Source of the DNA: BP-464 sp963825415
GTDB taxonomy: Bacteria; Actinomycetota; Thermoleophilia; Solirubrobacterales; Solirubrobacteraceae
Assembly (NCBI GenBank): GCA_963825415.1
Contig: CAWGTD010000003.1
Coordinates: 682,001 to 746,000 of the forward strand
DNA: 64,000 nucleotides
Reading direction: 5' to 3'
Translations under genes and position numbers: made by a program
Shown: in pieces, positions 33,333 through 42,984 of the stretch
Layout of the letters: each line of letters opens with the position of its first letter
How positions within the stretch are numbered: the first letter of the stretch is position 1
The notes under the pieces: generated by a model
What the model was told of the DNA's origin: nothing
Database searches by the model: none
What the model saw: only the letters and a program-made list of their open reading frames with translations

Positions 33333-35888
33333 ATGGCTGATTCATCCGCAGTGGCCACCGAGGCCGCGCACATTCCCTCATCCGACGACCTTGCTCGCGC
33401 GGAGAAGTTCACGCGCGAGCGTTTCGTGCATCCGGGTGAGGAGGTGGCCGATGCGCTGGCGCCCGGCTCCGGCCGCCGCCACGCCTTCGACGACGCGCTC
33501 GCCGAGCTCGACGCCGGGGCGAAGGTTCCCTCGACCGCGTGGCGCCGCCACTACTCGCTGCTGCTCGGCCTCGAGCGCGTCCTGTCCGAGGACGAGGCGC
33601 GGCTCGCCGACGGCACGCCGCTCGACCCGCACCAGGTCGACGCGCTGTCGGGCACGCTGACCGCGCTGCTGGCCGCGGCGCAGAACGGCACCGCGGCGGC
33701 TGCCGCGACCAACGGCCGCGCTGCCCCCGTGCTCGCGGTCGACGACGAGGACGCCGACGAGGACGAGGAGGACGACGACCAGCCCGACTGGGACGCCGAG
33801 TCCCAGGAGGAGGTCGACGAGGACGTCAAGCTCGGCGAGGCCGGCGAGGACCCCAACGCGGCAAAGCGCTTCTGGTTCGAGCACGCGACCGGCTCGGGCA
33901 AGTCGGTCGCCGCACTGGGCTTCGTCGAGGCCTCGCGCACGGGCGGCATCCTGATCCTGACCCACCGCCGCAACCTGGTCGACCAGTTCACCGGCGAGCT
34001 GAAGGACCGCGGCTACGCCAAGCGGATCGCGCCGGCGCTGCTGGGCGACGAGGACCGCGCCGACGGCCCGGTGACGGTCGAGACCTACCAGTGGTTCGTT
34101 CGCAACGCCGGCTCGATCTCCGGCGCGTACACGATCGTCATCTGCGACGAGGCGCACACGGCACTTGGCGAGAAGACCTCCGCGGCGATCCGCGCGTGGA
34201 CCGGCCCGATCTTCATCGGCATGACCGCGACGGGCGCGCTGATCGCCCGCCACGTCACCGACCTGTTCCCGACGCAGACCTCGCGCTTCGACCTCGCCCA
34301 GGCCGCGCGCCGCGGCGTGATCGCGCCGCTGCGCTGCATCCGCATCCCGCCCGGGCCAGGCGTGCGCACGATCGCCAAGGTGCCTCTGCGCCGCGGCGAG
34401 GTGGACACCGAGTTCGACCAGGAGATGCTGGCCGAGCTGCTCGACCAGCTGCCGTTCAACCTGGCGATCGCCAACCTCTACAAGACGCGCTTCAACGGCG
34501 TCCCGGGGGTCGTCTACTCCGCCGGCGTGCGGCACGCCTACAACGTCGCGAGCGCCTTCCGCGACGAGGGCATGAAGGCCGAGGCGGTCTCCGGCGAGAC
34601 GCCCAAGCGCGAGCTGGCCGAGATCCTCGCCCGCTACGAGCGCGGCGACATCGACGTCCTGGTCAACGCGCAGCTGCTCGCCGAGGGCTGGAACTCCCCT
34701 CGGGCGACCGTGTGCATGCACCTGGCGCCGACCGCGTCACGGCGCATCTACCAGCAGCGCGTCGGGCGCGTCACGCGCCGGCACCCGGGCAAGGAGGCGG
34801 GGATCATCGTCGACTTCGTCCACCCGGCCACCAAGCACGACGACCCGGTCATCACCTTGCACTCGCTGCTCGACCGCGACGTCTACCGCGGCGGCGCGAT
34901 CGTCGTCGGGCCGGTGCGCCGCGGCCGCGGCCGCCGGGTCCGCGTCGAGCGCCGGGTGATCCCGGTGGTCGCCGACGAGACGCGGCGGATCGAGGTCTTC
35001 GAGCGCGAGCTGTGGCGGATCGCCGTCGAGCACCTCGACTACGGCGAGCAGATCCAGTGGGCCGCGCTGGCCGGCGCGCGCGTGAACCCTTCGGGGTGGC
35101 GCCGGGCGCGGGCGATGCTGCACTTCGACAAGGGCGGCGAGCTCAAGCGCACGTTCCTGCTGACCGCCGTGCAGCGCAACAAGAGCTCGCAGCTGCGCCT
35201 GCGGGCGCTCCAGGAGATCGCGGCGGCCAAGGACGCCGAGGCGATCGACCTGGCGATCGACGAGATCGGCAAGTGGTCGCGCGAAGAGAAGCGCGAAGCG
35301 TCGAAGGTGATGCTCCAGGCGCTCGCCGAGAAGCGCATCGGCCGCCGCGACCAGGCCAACGCCTGGATCTGGCGGCTGGCCTTCTACACCCGCGAGCTGC
35401 ACGAGGAGTACGCGGTCGCGCGCTGGCCGGAGACCAAGCGCCTGCTCGGGCTGCTGGTCAACTCCAGCGGCGCCGCCCATGCGCGCAACGCGCGCCGGCT
35501 GATCCAGGCCGCCCGCAAGCAGGACCGTCGCCTCAGCGCGGCGCTGCTGGCGGCCGCGCTGGCCCACACTCCCGAGGCCGAGGAGGCGCTGCGCGGCGCC
35601 CGCACGCGCATGGCGCGCAAGCCCAACGCGCTGGCGCGCGACCTGCTGCGCAACTTCCCCAAGGCGCGCAAGGCGCGCAGCCGCCGGCGCAAGAAGCCCG
35701 GCACCGAGGGATCTGCTCCGCAGGTGGAGGGCGCGTCCGTCAACGGCGACGCCCCCGACGAGCTCGACGAGGAAGCCGCGGCGGCCGCCGTGCTCGAGGC
35801 GGCGGCACTGCTCCAGCGCGATCCCTCGGACTCAGACGAGGACACGGGGGATGAGACAGCCGACCCCGACGAGGCCGTCGCGAAGTGA
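33333..35888 (+). CDS. SF2 DEAH-type helicase with acidic linker and unknown C-terminal region
   Basis: An 851-residue helicase. It has an N-terminal unknown domain (about 15-115) and an Asp/Glu-dense linker (137-168). The SF2 core carries motif I ATGSGKS (185-191), Ia LTHRRNL, motif II DEAH (272-275), motif III GMTATG and motif VI QQRVGRVTRR. An alpha-helical C-terminal region (about 590-800) ends in a basic patch (RSRRRKK) and an acidic tail. It resembles ComF/RadD-like SF2 helicases but I cannot name the family. The target is likely RNA or DNA repair intermediates (inference). A structured leader precedes it. The ATG at 33333 is chosen over the upstream TTG. Confidence 0.85.
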   Translation: MADSSAVATEAAHIPSSDDLARAEKFTRERFVHPGEEVADALAPGSGRRHAFDDALAELDAGAKVPSTAWRRHYSLLLGLERVLSEDEARLADGTPLDPHQVDALSGTLTALLAAAQNGTAAAAATNGRAAPVLAVDDEDADEDEEDDDQPDWDAESQEEVDEDVKLGEAGEDPNAAKRFWFEHATGSGKSVAALGFVEASRTGGILILTHRRNLVDQFTGELKDRGYAKRIAPALLGDEDRADGPVTVETYQWFVRNAGSISGAYTIVICDEAHTALGEKTSAAIRAWTGPIFIGMTATGALIARHVTDLFPTQTSRFDLAQAARRGVIAPLRCIRIPPGPGVRTIAKVPLRRGEVDTEFDQEMLAELLDQLPFNLAIANLYKTRFNGVPGVVYSAGVRHAYNVASAFRDEGMKAEAVSGETPKRELAEILARYERGDIDVLVNAQLLAEGWNSPRATVCMHLAPTASRRIYQQRVGRVTRRHPGKEAGIIVDFVHPATKHDDPVITLHSLLDRDVYRGGAIVVGPVRRGRGRRVRVERRVIPVVADETRRIEVFERELWRIAVEHLDYGEQIQWAALAGARVNPSGWRRARAMLHFDKGGELKRTFLLTAVQRNKSSQLRLRALQEIAAAKDAEAIDLAIDEIGKWSREEKREASKVMLQALAEKRIGRRDQANAWIWRLAFYTRELHEEYAVARWPETKRLLGLLVNSSGAAHARNARRLIQAARKQDRRLSAALLAAALAHTPEAEEALRGARTRMARKPNALARDLLRNFPKARKARSRRRKKPGTEGSAPQVEGASVNGDAPDELDEEAAAAAVLEAAALLQRDPSDSDEDTGDETADPDEAVAK

Positions 35889-35922
35889 TCCGCGCGCCGT
35901 CCAGCCGCGAAGATGTCTGGAG

Positions 35923-36523
35923 ATGCGTGTAGCGCTGCCGCGAATGGGGCCTCGTCGCCGGCACCTCGTTGCCCTCGGGGACGAGGAGCTGATGGCGCTC
36001 GTCACCGAACGCGACGTCGACGCCTTCGAGGCTGTCTATGACCGGCATGGGTCCGCCGCCTACTCGCTCGCCTACCGGACGACCGGCCAGCAGTCGCTCG
36101 CCGAGGAGGTCGTCCAGGACGCGTTCTATGTCGGTGTGGCGCATGAGCCTGCGCTACCAGCCCGAGCGCGGCAGCCTGCGCTCGTGGCTGCTCTCGATCG
36201 TCCATCACCGCGCGATCGACGCACTGCGGCGCGCCTCGGTGCACGACCGCCGCCGCGCGTTCGCCGAGCTGGAGGCCGACGACCACGAGGCGGCCGAGCG
36301 GACCGACCTCGAGGTGATGCACAAACTCGACGGCGAGCGCGTTCGCGAGGCGCTCGCCGGGCTGCCCGCCGAGCAACTGCGGGTGATCGAGCTCGCCTAC
36401 TTCGGCGGCTACACGCACACCGAGATCGCGACGATGCTCGACGTGCCGCTGGGCACCGTCAAGGGCCGGATGCGGCTCGGGCTGGAGAAGCTGCGACTGC
36501 TGCTGGAGAGGGTGGCGGCGTGA
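35923..36523 (+). pseudogene. ECF-type RNA polymerase sigma factor, one frameshift (likely sequence error)
   Basis: Sigma region 2 (DAFEAVYDRHGSAAYSLAYR, QSLAEEVVQDAF) is in one frame. Region 2.4 onward (SVWRMSLRYQPERGSLRSWL, then sigma-4 LPAEQLRVIELAYFGGYTHT and LGTVKGRMRLGLEKLR) is in another. Removing one base near 36127 (TTC-T-ATG) joins them into a normal ECF factor of about 200 residues. It lies directly before an RskA-like anti-sigma gene, the usual pair, which supports a working gene. ATG 35923 is taken; 35944 is possible. Confidence 0.85.
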
Positions 36524-36599
36524 GGACCGAAGGCCCGTTCACGACGGCCCGGAAGGCCGGCGTCTGTCTCCGACAGCGCCGACCGGAGGGAGGCAAGGG

Positions 36600-37298
36600 G
36601 TGACTATTCGTGATCACGCGGAGTACGAAGAGGCGGTCGGCGCCTACCTGCTCGACGCGCTCCCCGACCTCGAGGCGGAGGTCTTCGAGCGCCACATGCT
36701 GCGCTGCCCGGCCTGCCGCGAGCAGGTCGAGCACCTGCGGCCTTCGGTCGACGCGCTGCCGCGCGCGGTCCCGCAGGTGCCGGCGCCGCCGGGACTCAAG
36801 CCGCGGCTCATGCGCGAGGTCCGCGCGGAGGTAGCCGGCGCCGAGCGCGTGGCTCGCGTCGTGCCCGCCCGCCGGGAATGGCGCCCGGCGATGGTCTGGG
36901 CCGCGGCGGCCGCATGCGCGGTGGTCGTCGGCTTGGCCGTCTTCGGCGCGACGCAGCTCGGCGGCGACGCGGAGCGCCGCGCCGTCACGGCGACGATCGA
37001 TGCCCAGCGGCTTCCGGCGGCGGCACGGGCGCGCGTGGAGGTTCTCGACGACGGCGACGCGGCGATCCTGCGCGTCAGCGGGATGCCCTCCCCGGGCAGC
37101 GGCCGTGTCTACCAGGTGTGGCTGCGGCGCGGCGAGCGCTTCGTACCGGTCACGACGCTGGCGGTCGACCGCACCGGCAGCGGCGTCGCCGGGATCCCGC
37201 AGGGCACACGCGGCTCGCAGGCCGTCATGGTCACGCGCGAGGCGGCGGGCGGCGCGACCACGCCGACCGAGCTGCCCGTGATCACCGCGAACGTCTGA
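36600..37298 (+). CDS. RskA-like anti-sigma factor with zinc-finger N-terminus
   Basis: Membrane anti-sigma factor of 232 residues. The cytoplasmic anti-sigma domain has the HxxxCxxC zinc motif (H32, C36, C39). One membrane segment follows (about 98-120) and an extracytoplasmic RskA-type beta domain (130-232) with RVYQVWLRRGERFVPV. Such proteins hold the ECF factor inactive until proteolysis. The start is GTG at 36600 with GGAGGGAGG just upstream. It converges on birA. Confidence 0.92.
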   Translation: MTIRDHAEYEEAVGAYLLDALPDLEAEVFERHMLRCPACREQVEHLRPSVDALPRAVPQVPAPPGLKPRLMREVRAEVAGAERVARVVPARREWRPAMVWAAAAACAVVVGLAVFGATQLGGDAERRAVTATIDAQRLPAAARARVEVLDDGDAAILRVSGMPSPGSGRVYQVWLRRGERFVPVTTLAVDRTGSGVAGIPQGTRGSQAVMVTREAAGGATTPTELPVITANV

Positions 37299-37305
37299 GC
37301 CGGGG

Positions 37306-37995
37306 CTAGTCGCCCGGTGCGCCGAGGTGCACCTCGCCGGCGTCCAGGGCGGTCGTCCCCCCGCCGGCGAGCTCGACCACGAGCCGGCCCGCGCCGTCGA
37401 TGCCCGCCGCGGTGCCCTCGCCACCGGCCCAGCTCACGCGCCGGCCGCTCAGCGCGTCGCGATCGCGCCACGCTGCGATCACCTCGTCCTCGGGCCGGCC
37501 CAGCGTCCGTTCGAGCGCGCCGAGGAGCGCGGCGAGGAACGGCTCGATCTCGGCCGCCGTGCGCCCGAGCGAGCCGGCGGTCGCCCGCAGCTCGGCCGGA
37601 AACCGATCAACGGCCACGTTGACCCCGATCCCCACCACGGCCCAGCCCTCCTGCGGGCGGACCTCGATCAGGATCCCGGCGACCTTGCGGTCCGCGACCC
37701 AGATGTCGTTGGGCCACTTGATCCGCGCCTCCGCGCCGATCGTCTCCGCCACGGCGACCGCGGCCGCGAGCGGCGCGAGCTCCGACCACCTCCGCAGTAC
37801 CACCGACATCAGCAACGCCTCGCCCGCCGGCGCGCTCCAGCTGCGGCCCTGGCGGCCGTGGCCGGCGGTCTGCTCGGCCGCCGTGACGAGCGTGCCGTGC
37901 GGCGCGCCCGCCGCGGCCAGCGCCTTGGCGCGGTCGTTGGTCGAGTCGATGCGCCTCAGGTGCAGCCGGGGGCGCCCCAGCGCACCCTCGGTCAT
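37306..37995 (-). CDS. birA: Biotin-[acetyl-CoA carboxylase] ligase
   Basis: Attaches biotin to carboxylase carrier domains using ATP. The 229-residue protein has the catalytic domain only, with no N-terminal DNA-binding part, so it is not the repressor type. Motifs: IDSTNDRAKALA, the GRQGRSW adenylate loop, KWPNDIWV, and GIGVNV. The ATG at 37993-37995 overlaps the SAM hydrolase stop by four bases. Confidence 0.94.
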   Translation of the reverse strand: MTEGALGRPRLHLRRIDSTNDRAKALAAAGAPHGTLVTAAEQTAGHGRQGRSWSAPAGEALLMSVVLRRWSELAPLAAAVAVAETIGAEARIKWPNDIWVADRKVAGILIEVRPQEGWAVVGIGVNVAVDRFPAELRATAGSLGRTAAEIEPFLAALLGALERTLGRPEDEVIAAWRDRDALSGRRVSWAGGEGTAAGIDGAGRLVVELAGGGTTALDAGEVHLGAPGD

Positions 37996-38786
37996 GCCGG
38001 TTCGATGACGACCGGGTCGTCGGGCGCCAGGCCCAGGCGCGCCGCCGCCGACCCGCGGTTGACGGCCAGCGCGAGGCTTCGGTACGCGTCCTCGTAGAGC
38101 AGCAGCTCGCCGTCGCCCACGTCCGCGAACGTTCGCGCGTACTGGGCGCGCACGCCGTTCGCGCGAACCGCGCGCCCGAGGCGCAGCCCGCTGCCGGCGA
38201 CCTGGTCGTGCTCGACGTCGAGCGACACGTTGCCGAAGCCGTCGACGGCCAGCGCGTGCGCGTCGACCCTGCCCTCGCGGACCGTCGGGGTCGGGAGCTC
38301 GAGGTCGGTCAGCTCGTCGACGCCGATCGGCTCGCCCGCGCCGGCCAGCGGCGCGCCGGCCGCCAGGTGCGCGGCGACCGGCGCGAACACGTCGCGCCCG
38401 TGGAACGTGGCGGCCACCGGCTCGAGCCGATGCGGCGAGCGGCCGATGTCGATCGCCTCGACGGCGCCGCCGAGCCGTCGCGCGGCGGGCGCGAGCAGGC
38501 CGTTGTCGGGGCCGACGAGCAGGCGATCCTCGTGCGCGCAGCGAATCGCGACCGCGCGCCGCTGGGCGCCGACCTCCGGATCGACCACCGCGAGGTGCAC
38601 CCCGGCCGGCATGTAGGGGAGCGTGCGCGCGAGCACGACGGCGCCGGTGCGCACGTCGTGGCGGCCGATGCCGTGGGTGACGTCGATGATCCGCGCATCG
38701 GGTGCGATCCGGGCGATGACGCCGTGGCAGACGCCGACGAAGTCGTCGACAAGCCCGTAGTCGGAGAGAAGCGTCACCGTGCCCAT
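37992..38786 (-). CDS. SAM hydrolase / hydroxide adenosyltransferase (DUF62)
   Basis: Splits S-adenosylmethionine to adenosine and methionine in characterised members; some relatives halogenate. The 264-residue protein starts MGTVTLLSDYGLVDDFVGVC and has IDVTHGIGRHDVRTGA, VHLAVVDPEVG, VGPDNGLLAPAARR, and FHGRDVFAPVAAHLA. The D-R-H set of the hydroxide-using class appears present. It shares an operon with birA, and diverges from a small gene at 38826. Confidence 0.92.
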   Translation of the reverse strand: MGTVTLLSDYGLVDDFVGVCHGVIARIAPDARIIDVTHGIGRHDVRTGAVVLARTLPYMPAGVHLAVVDPEVGAQRRAVAIRCAHEDRLLVGPDNGLLAPAARRLGGAVEAIDIGRSPHRLEPVAATFHGRDVFAPVAAHLAAGAPLAGAGEPIGVDELTDLELPTPTVREGRVDAHALAVDGFGNVSLDVEHDQVAGSGLRLGRAVRANGVRAQYARTFADVGDGELLLYEDAYRSLALAVNRGSAAARLGLAPDDPVVIEPA

Positions 38787-38825
38787 CGGCGTGCAAACCC
38801 TATGGCGGCCGGGTAGCCGAAAGGC

Positions 38826-39008
38826 ATGACATCGGAGACGACAGCCGCGAGCGACCAGGAAAGCCCCAGCGGCCTTCCCGACGAGGCGCCCGAGGGACAG
38901 CCGCTCGGCCCAGACGAAGTGGCGCCCGAGGGTGAGGCCGAACCGCGCCGCGGCGAGGAGCACATGCCCGGGATCCCGACCGGGGGCGATCCCCCGAGCG
39001 CCGGCTGA
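38826..39008 (+). CDS. Small acidic protein, 60 residues
   Basis: I do not recognise it. It is Pro/Glu/Gly-rich and probably disordered, ending in EEHMPGIPTGGDPPSAG. The ATG has GAAAGG just upstream. Its TGA overlaps the next ATG by one base (TGATG), which supports real, coupled translation. It shares a 39-base divergent region with the SAM hydrolase gene. Low complexity means similarity searches may miss it. Confidence 0.55.
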   Translation: MTSETTAASDQESPSGLPDEAPEGQPLGPDEVAPEGEAEPRRGEEHMPGIPTGGDPPSAG

Positions 39009-39385
39009 TGCGCCCCGCCGACAGCCGGCAGACTCCGACGCTCGCCGAGGTCGCCAACCGCGCGGTCGACGTCGTCGACCCCGACGCGGCCAACGACGGG
39101 GTCGCGGACCTCTTCGTGCGCTTCGAGGACCGCGACGAGCCGATCAGCCAGATCCAGGAGGTCGTCGAACAGGAGGTCGCCGAGGCAGTCGGCGCCGTCG
39201 ACCCGGACGGGATCGACGCCGCGGTCCAGATGGCCGGCAACGTGATCACCTACCTCGCGTTCCGGCGCGACGAGATCGACGACGAGCGCGAGGACATCCT
39301 GCGGCTCGCCGCGCGCGCCGAGTACGCCGGCGACCCGCCGGACGACGTGCGCGAGTGGCTCGAGTCGGAGGGCGTCGAGGTCTAA
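39008..39385 (+). CDS. Uncharacterised acidic helical protein, 125 residues
   Basis: I do not recognise the family. The protein is strongly acidic and mostly helical, with no signal or membrane segment. Features: DLFVRFEDRDEPISQI, QEVVEQEVAEAVGAVDPDG, and a C-terminal REDILRLAARAEYAGDPP. It is coupled to the small gene upstream by TGATG. Its TAA overlaps the stop codon of the convergent cobA-hemD gene. Codon use is native. Confidence 0.8.
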   Translation: MRPADSRQTPTLAEVANRAVDVVDPDAANDGVADLFVRFEDRDEPISQIQEVVEQEVAEAVGAVDPDGIDAAVQMAGNVITYLAFRRDEIDDEREDILRLAARAEYAGDPPDDVREWLESEGVEV

Positions 39386-40804
39386 CCGACGAGCGCGGCG
39401 ACGAGGCCGTCGGGCGTGTGCTCGGCGGCTTCGACGTCGGGCGGGAAGCCCAGCTCCGCCAGCGCGGCGCTGGTGGCGGGGCCGATCGAGACGATCCGCG
39501 GCCCGGCGAGCGTGCCGGCGGCGGCGTGGAACGCCCGCGCGGCCGAGGCCGAGGCAAAGACGAGGTCGTCGGCGCCCAGCGCCGCCGCGCGCTGAGCCTC
39601 GTCGAGCGGCTCGGGGACGGTTCGGTACAGCGCGACGATGTCGACCTCGGCGCCGCGCTCACGCAGGGCGTCGGGCAGGACGTCGCGACCCTCCTCGCCG
39701 CGCAGCAGCAGCGCGCGGCGGACGTCGACGCCCGCAAGCGCCTCGACGAGGCCCTCGGCCACCGACCGCTCTCCAACCACGTCGGCGACCACGCCGTGCT
39801 CGCGCAGCGCGGCGGCCGTCCCGGGCCCGATCGCGGCCACGGTCGGGCCGGCGAGCGCACGCGCGTCGGGCACGAGCTCGAACAGGCGCCGCACGCCGTT
39901 GGGGGACGTGAGGCAGAGCAGGTCGTAGGCGTCGAAGGCGGGAAGCTGGGCGTCGAGCGGCTCGATCCGGATCGCCGGCGCCTCGACCACGCTCGCGCCC
40001 AGCGCGCGCAGCCGCGCCGCCAGCGCGCTGGCCTGGGGGCGGGCGCGGGTGACCGCGATGGTGCGGTCGGCGAGCGGCCCGGCCTGCAGCCACGCGAGGC
40101 CCGAGCCCGGCCACCTCGCCGACGACGGTGATCGCCGGCGCGCGGATGTCCTGCGCCGCGGCGGTGGCCGGCAGCGCACCCAGGGAGGCGGTCACGACGC
40201 GTTGGTCGGGGAGCGTGCCGCGCTCGACGACGGCCGCCGGTTCGTCGGCTGAACGGCCCGCCGCGATGAGGCGCTCGGCGATCAGCGGGAGTCGCTTGAC
40301 GCCCATGTAGAAGACCAGCGTGCCCGGGAAGCGGGCGAAGGCCTCCCAGTCGACGTCGCGCCCGTCGGCCTCGTGGCCGGTCACGAACGCCACCGCCCCC
40401 GCCACCCCGCGATGGGTCACGGGGATGCCGGCGTAGGCCGGCGCCGCGACGCCCGCCGTGACGCCCGGAACGACCTCGAACGGGATGCCGTGCTCGCGAC
40501 AGACCTGCGCCTCCTCGCCGCCGCGGCCGAAGACGAACGGGTCGCCGCCCTTCAGGCGAACGACGGTGCGACCGGCTTTCGCGTGCTCGATCAGCAGTTG
40601 GTTCGTCGTCTCCTGGGCGACCTGCTCGCCGCCACCGACCTTGCCGACGTCGACGACCTCACCGGTTGCCAGCGCGAGCGCCTCCGGCGCGACGAGCTTG
40701 TCGGTGAGGACGACGTCGGCCTTCGCGATCAGCTCGGCGGCGCGAACGGTCAGCAGACCGGGGTCGCCCGGGCCGGCGCCGACGAGGTAGACGATCCCCG
40801 TCAC
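39382..40804 (-). pseudogene. CobA-HemD fusion, one frameshift (likely sequence error)
   Basis: The first part is uroporphyrinogen-III C-methyltransferase (SUMT): VYLVGAGPGDPGLLTVRAAEL, VRLKGGDPFVFGRGGEEA, PGVTAGVAAPAYAGIPVTHR. The second part is uroporphyrinogen-III synthase: GPLADRTIAVTRARPQASALA to LCLTSPNGVRRLFE and FASASAARAFH. They join through AITVVGEVAGLG and LAWLQAG if one base near 40099 is removed. Such fusions are usual in Actinobacteria. Together they close the tetrapyrrole ring and start siroheme. The start is GTG 40802-40804, overlapping the hemC stop. As drawn, the raw sequence would stop early or lose HemD. Confidence 0.87.
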
Positions 40805-41646
40805 CGGCCCAGCACCTCCGCCGCTCCCGCCGCGAGCAGCCGCTGCGCAACCGCTTCTCCGAGGGGCTCGGCGTCCGGGCCTTCGAGCTCGTCCGTCAGC
40901 CATGCCGAGCCGTCGGGGCGGCCGACGAACGCCCGCAGCCGCAGGCCGCCGTCCACCGGGGTCGCGTGAGCGCCGACGGGGGTGTGGCAGTCCGCATCGA
41001 GCGCTCGGACCAGCGCCCGTTCCGCCAGCTGGGCGACATTGCTTCCGCTATCCGAGAGCTTTGTCGCCCACTGGCGGGTCGGCTCGTCGCCCGCACGGGC
41101 CTCGAGCGCGAGACAGCCCTGGCCGGCGGCGGGGACGAGCTCGTCGAGCGGGACGCCCTCGTCGGCGCGGCCGAGGCGCTGAAGGCCCGCGTAGGCGATG
41201 ACGATCACATCGAAGTCGCCGTCGGCGAGCCGGCGCAGGCGGGTGTCGACGTTCCCGCGCAGCTCCACGACCTCCAGATCGGGCCGCAGCGCCCGCAACT
41301 GCGCCTCGCGGCGGAGCGAAGACGTTCCGACCCGCCCTCTCTCGATGACATCGTGCAGCGACGACGCTCCGCAGAGGGCGTCCCGCGGATCCGCCCGCTC
41401 CGGCGGTGGCAGCAGCGTCAGTCCCGGCGCGAGCTCCGCCGGAACGTCCTTCGCCGAGTGGACCGCGAGATCGATCTCGTCGTCGAGCAGGGCGCGCTCG
41501 ATCTCCGCGACCCAGCGCCCCTTGTCCCCGGCCTTGCGGTCGACGTCACCGCTGGTGGTGATCACGACCAGCTCGCCGCCCAGCGCCGCGGCCACCGATC
41601 CGGCCTGTGCGAGCGCCAGCGCGCTGCCGCGCGTGCCGATCCTCAC
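40801..41646 (-). CDS. hemC: Hydroxymethylbilane synthase (porphobilinogen deaminase)
   Basis: Joins four porphobilinogens into the linear tetrapyrrole. The 281-residue protein begins MRIGTRGSALALAQA and has LAVHSAKDVPAEL, GTSSLRREAQLRALRPD, and AAGQGCLALEARAGD. The cofactor-binding Cys is in DADCHTPVGAHA. The ATG overlaps the hemA stop by four bases. Confidence 0.95.
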   Translation of the reverse strand: MRIGTRGSALALAQAGSVAAALGGELVVITTSGDVDRKAGDKGRWVAEIERALLDDEIDLAVHSAKDVPAELAPGLTLLPPPERADPRDALCGASSLHDVIERGRVGTSSLRREAQLRALRPDLEVVELRGNVDTRLRRLADGDFDVIVIAYAGLQRLGRADEGVPLDELVPAAGQGCLALEARAGDEPTRQWATKLSDSGSNVAQLAERALVRALDADCHTPVGAHATPVDGGLRLRAFVGRPDGSAWLTDELEGPDAEPLGEAVAQRLLAAGAAEVLGR

Positions 41647-42984
41647 GCGCCGAGCGAGCGCACGTTGTCCGACCCCTCGTCGGACTCGTCGCCGCGCTCG
41701 AGGCCGAACAACTCGCGCAGCAGCGCGAGGCGGCCGTGGCTCGACCCCGCGCCCATCGCCCGCAGGCGGATCGTCGGCTCGTGCAGCAGCCGGTTGACCG
41801 CCGCGCGCGCGATCGCGTCGACCCGATTGAGGTCACGCGGGGAGGCCGACTCCCACTTGCCGGCGTTCTCGGCCAGCACCTGGTCGACGATCGTGCCGGC
41901 GTGGGCCCGGAGGGCGGCGACCGTGGGCAGGACCTCCATGCCGCCCAAAAAGCCGGCGAAGCGCTGGATCTCCTCCTCGACGATCGCGTCGGCGCTGCGG
42001 GCCTCGCCGGACCGAACGGCGAGCGTGCGGCCGACGACCGCCTGGAGGTCGTCGATGTCGTAGAGCGTCACGCCCGGCAGGTCGGCGCACGCGGGGTCGA
42101 CGTCGCGCGGTACCGCGAGGTCGATGACCACCAGCGGCCGGTTCTCGCGGGCGCGCATAACCAGCGCCAGCTCCTCCGAACCGACGATCGGATGCGGCGA
42201 GGAGGTCGAGGCGACGACGATGTCGGCGACCTCGAGCTGGGCGGGCAGCGAGTCGAGCGAGACGACCGAGCCGCCGAAGCGGGCGGCGACCGAGCGTGCG
42301 CGGGCCGCGTGGCGGTTGGCGACGAACACGGTCTTCACGCCGTGGGACCCACCGGCTTCGCCGGCGTGTGCCCCCGCGAGCGCCTGGGCGGTCAGCTCGG
42401 CCGTCTCGCCGGCTCCGATGATCAAGACGTGGCGCTGCTCAAGGTCGCCGACTACGTCGGTCGCGAGGTGCGACCGCCACCGAGGAGATGCTCGCCCGCC
42501 CGTGGGCGATCGCGGTCTCGCTGCGCACCCGCTTGCCGGTCGTCAGCGCGGCCGCGAACAGCCGGTTCGACAGCGGGCCGGTCACGCCGGCCTCCAACGC
42601 CAGCTCGTGTGCGCGGCGGACCTGCCCCTGGACCTCGCCCTCGCCGACGATCATCGACTCCAGGCCCGAGGCCACGCGGAAGAGCTGCCGCGCCGCGTCG
42701 CAGTTGCGCGGCGAGTACATGACGTCGGCCAGCTCGGTCGGGCGGATCCCGGCGCGATTGGCCAGCTGGCCGAGCACCGCGCTCTCGGCGGCGACGGGGT
42801 CGCCCACGACGAGGTAGAGCTCGGTGCGGTTGCAGGTCGAGATCGCCACCGCCTCGCGGACGTCGGGCTGCGTGACGAGGTCGCGCAGGAAGCGCTCGGC
42901 CTCCGTATTCGTGAGCGCGAGGCGCTCGCGCAGCGCGACAGGCGCGGTCTTGTGCGAGACGCCGAGCAGAAGCAGCTCACTCAC
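41643..42984 (-). pseudogene. hemA: Glutamyl-tRNA reductase, one frameshift (likely sequence error)
   Basis: Reduces glutamyl-tRNA to glutamate semialdehyde, the first step of haem synthesis. The catalytic domain (LLLLGVSHKTAPVALRERLA, the nucleophile C51 in ISTCNRTEL, SGLESMIVGEGEVQGQVR) runs to ISSVAVA. The NADPH domain resumes in the next frame as LATDVVGDLEQRHVLIIGAGE, ending in a dimerisation region. Removing one base near 42467 restores about 446 residues. The GTG (42982-42984) overlaps the ccmD-like gene by eight bases. The gene is essential for haem, so an indel artefact is likely. Confidence 0.88.

Noticed and set aside
35851..36603. Plus-strand frame reading through the sigma factor as one 250-residue protein
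   Set aside because: Its second half has no sigma features; those lie in the next frame, so the frame is a product of the indel.
31203..42984. Programmed frameshifting in dtd, cobA-hemD or hemA
   Set aside because: No shared slippery site or stimulator, and the shifts sit at unrelated sequences; error is simpler.
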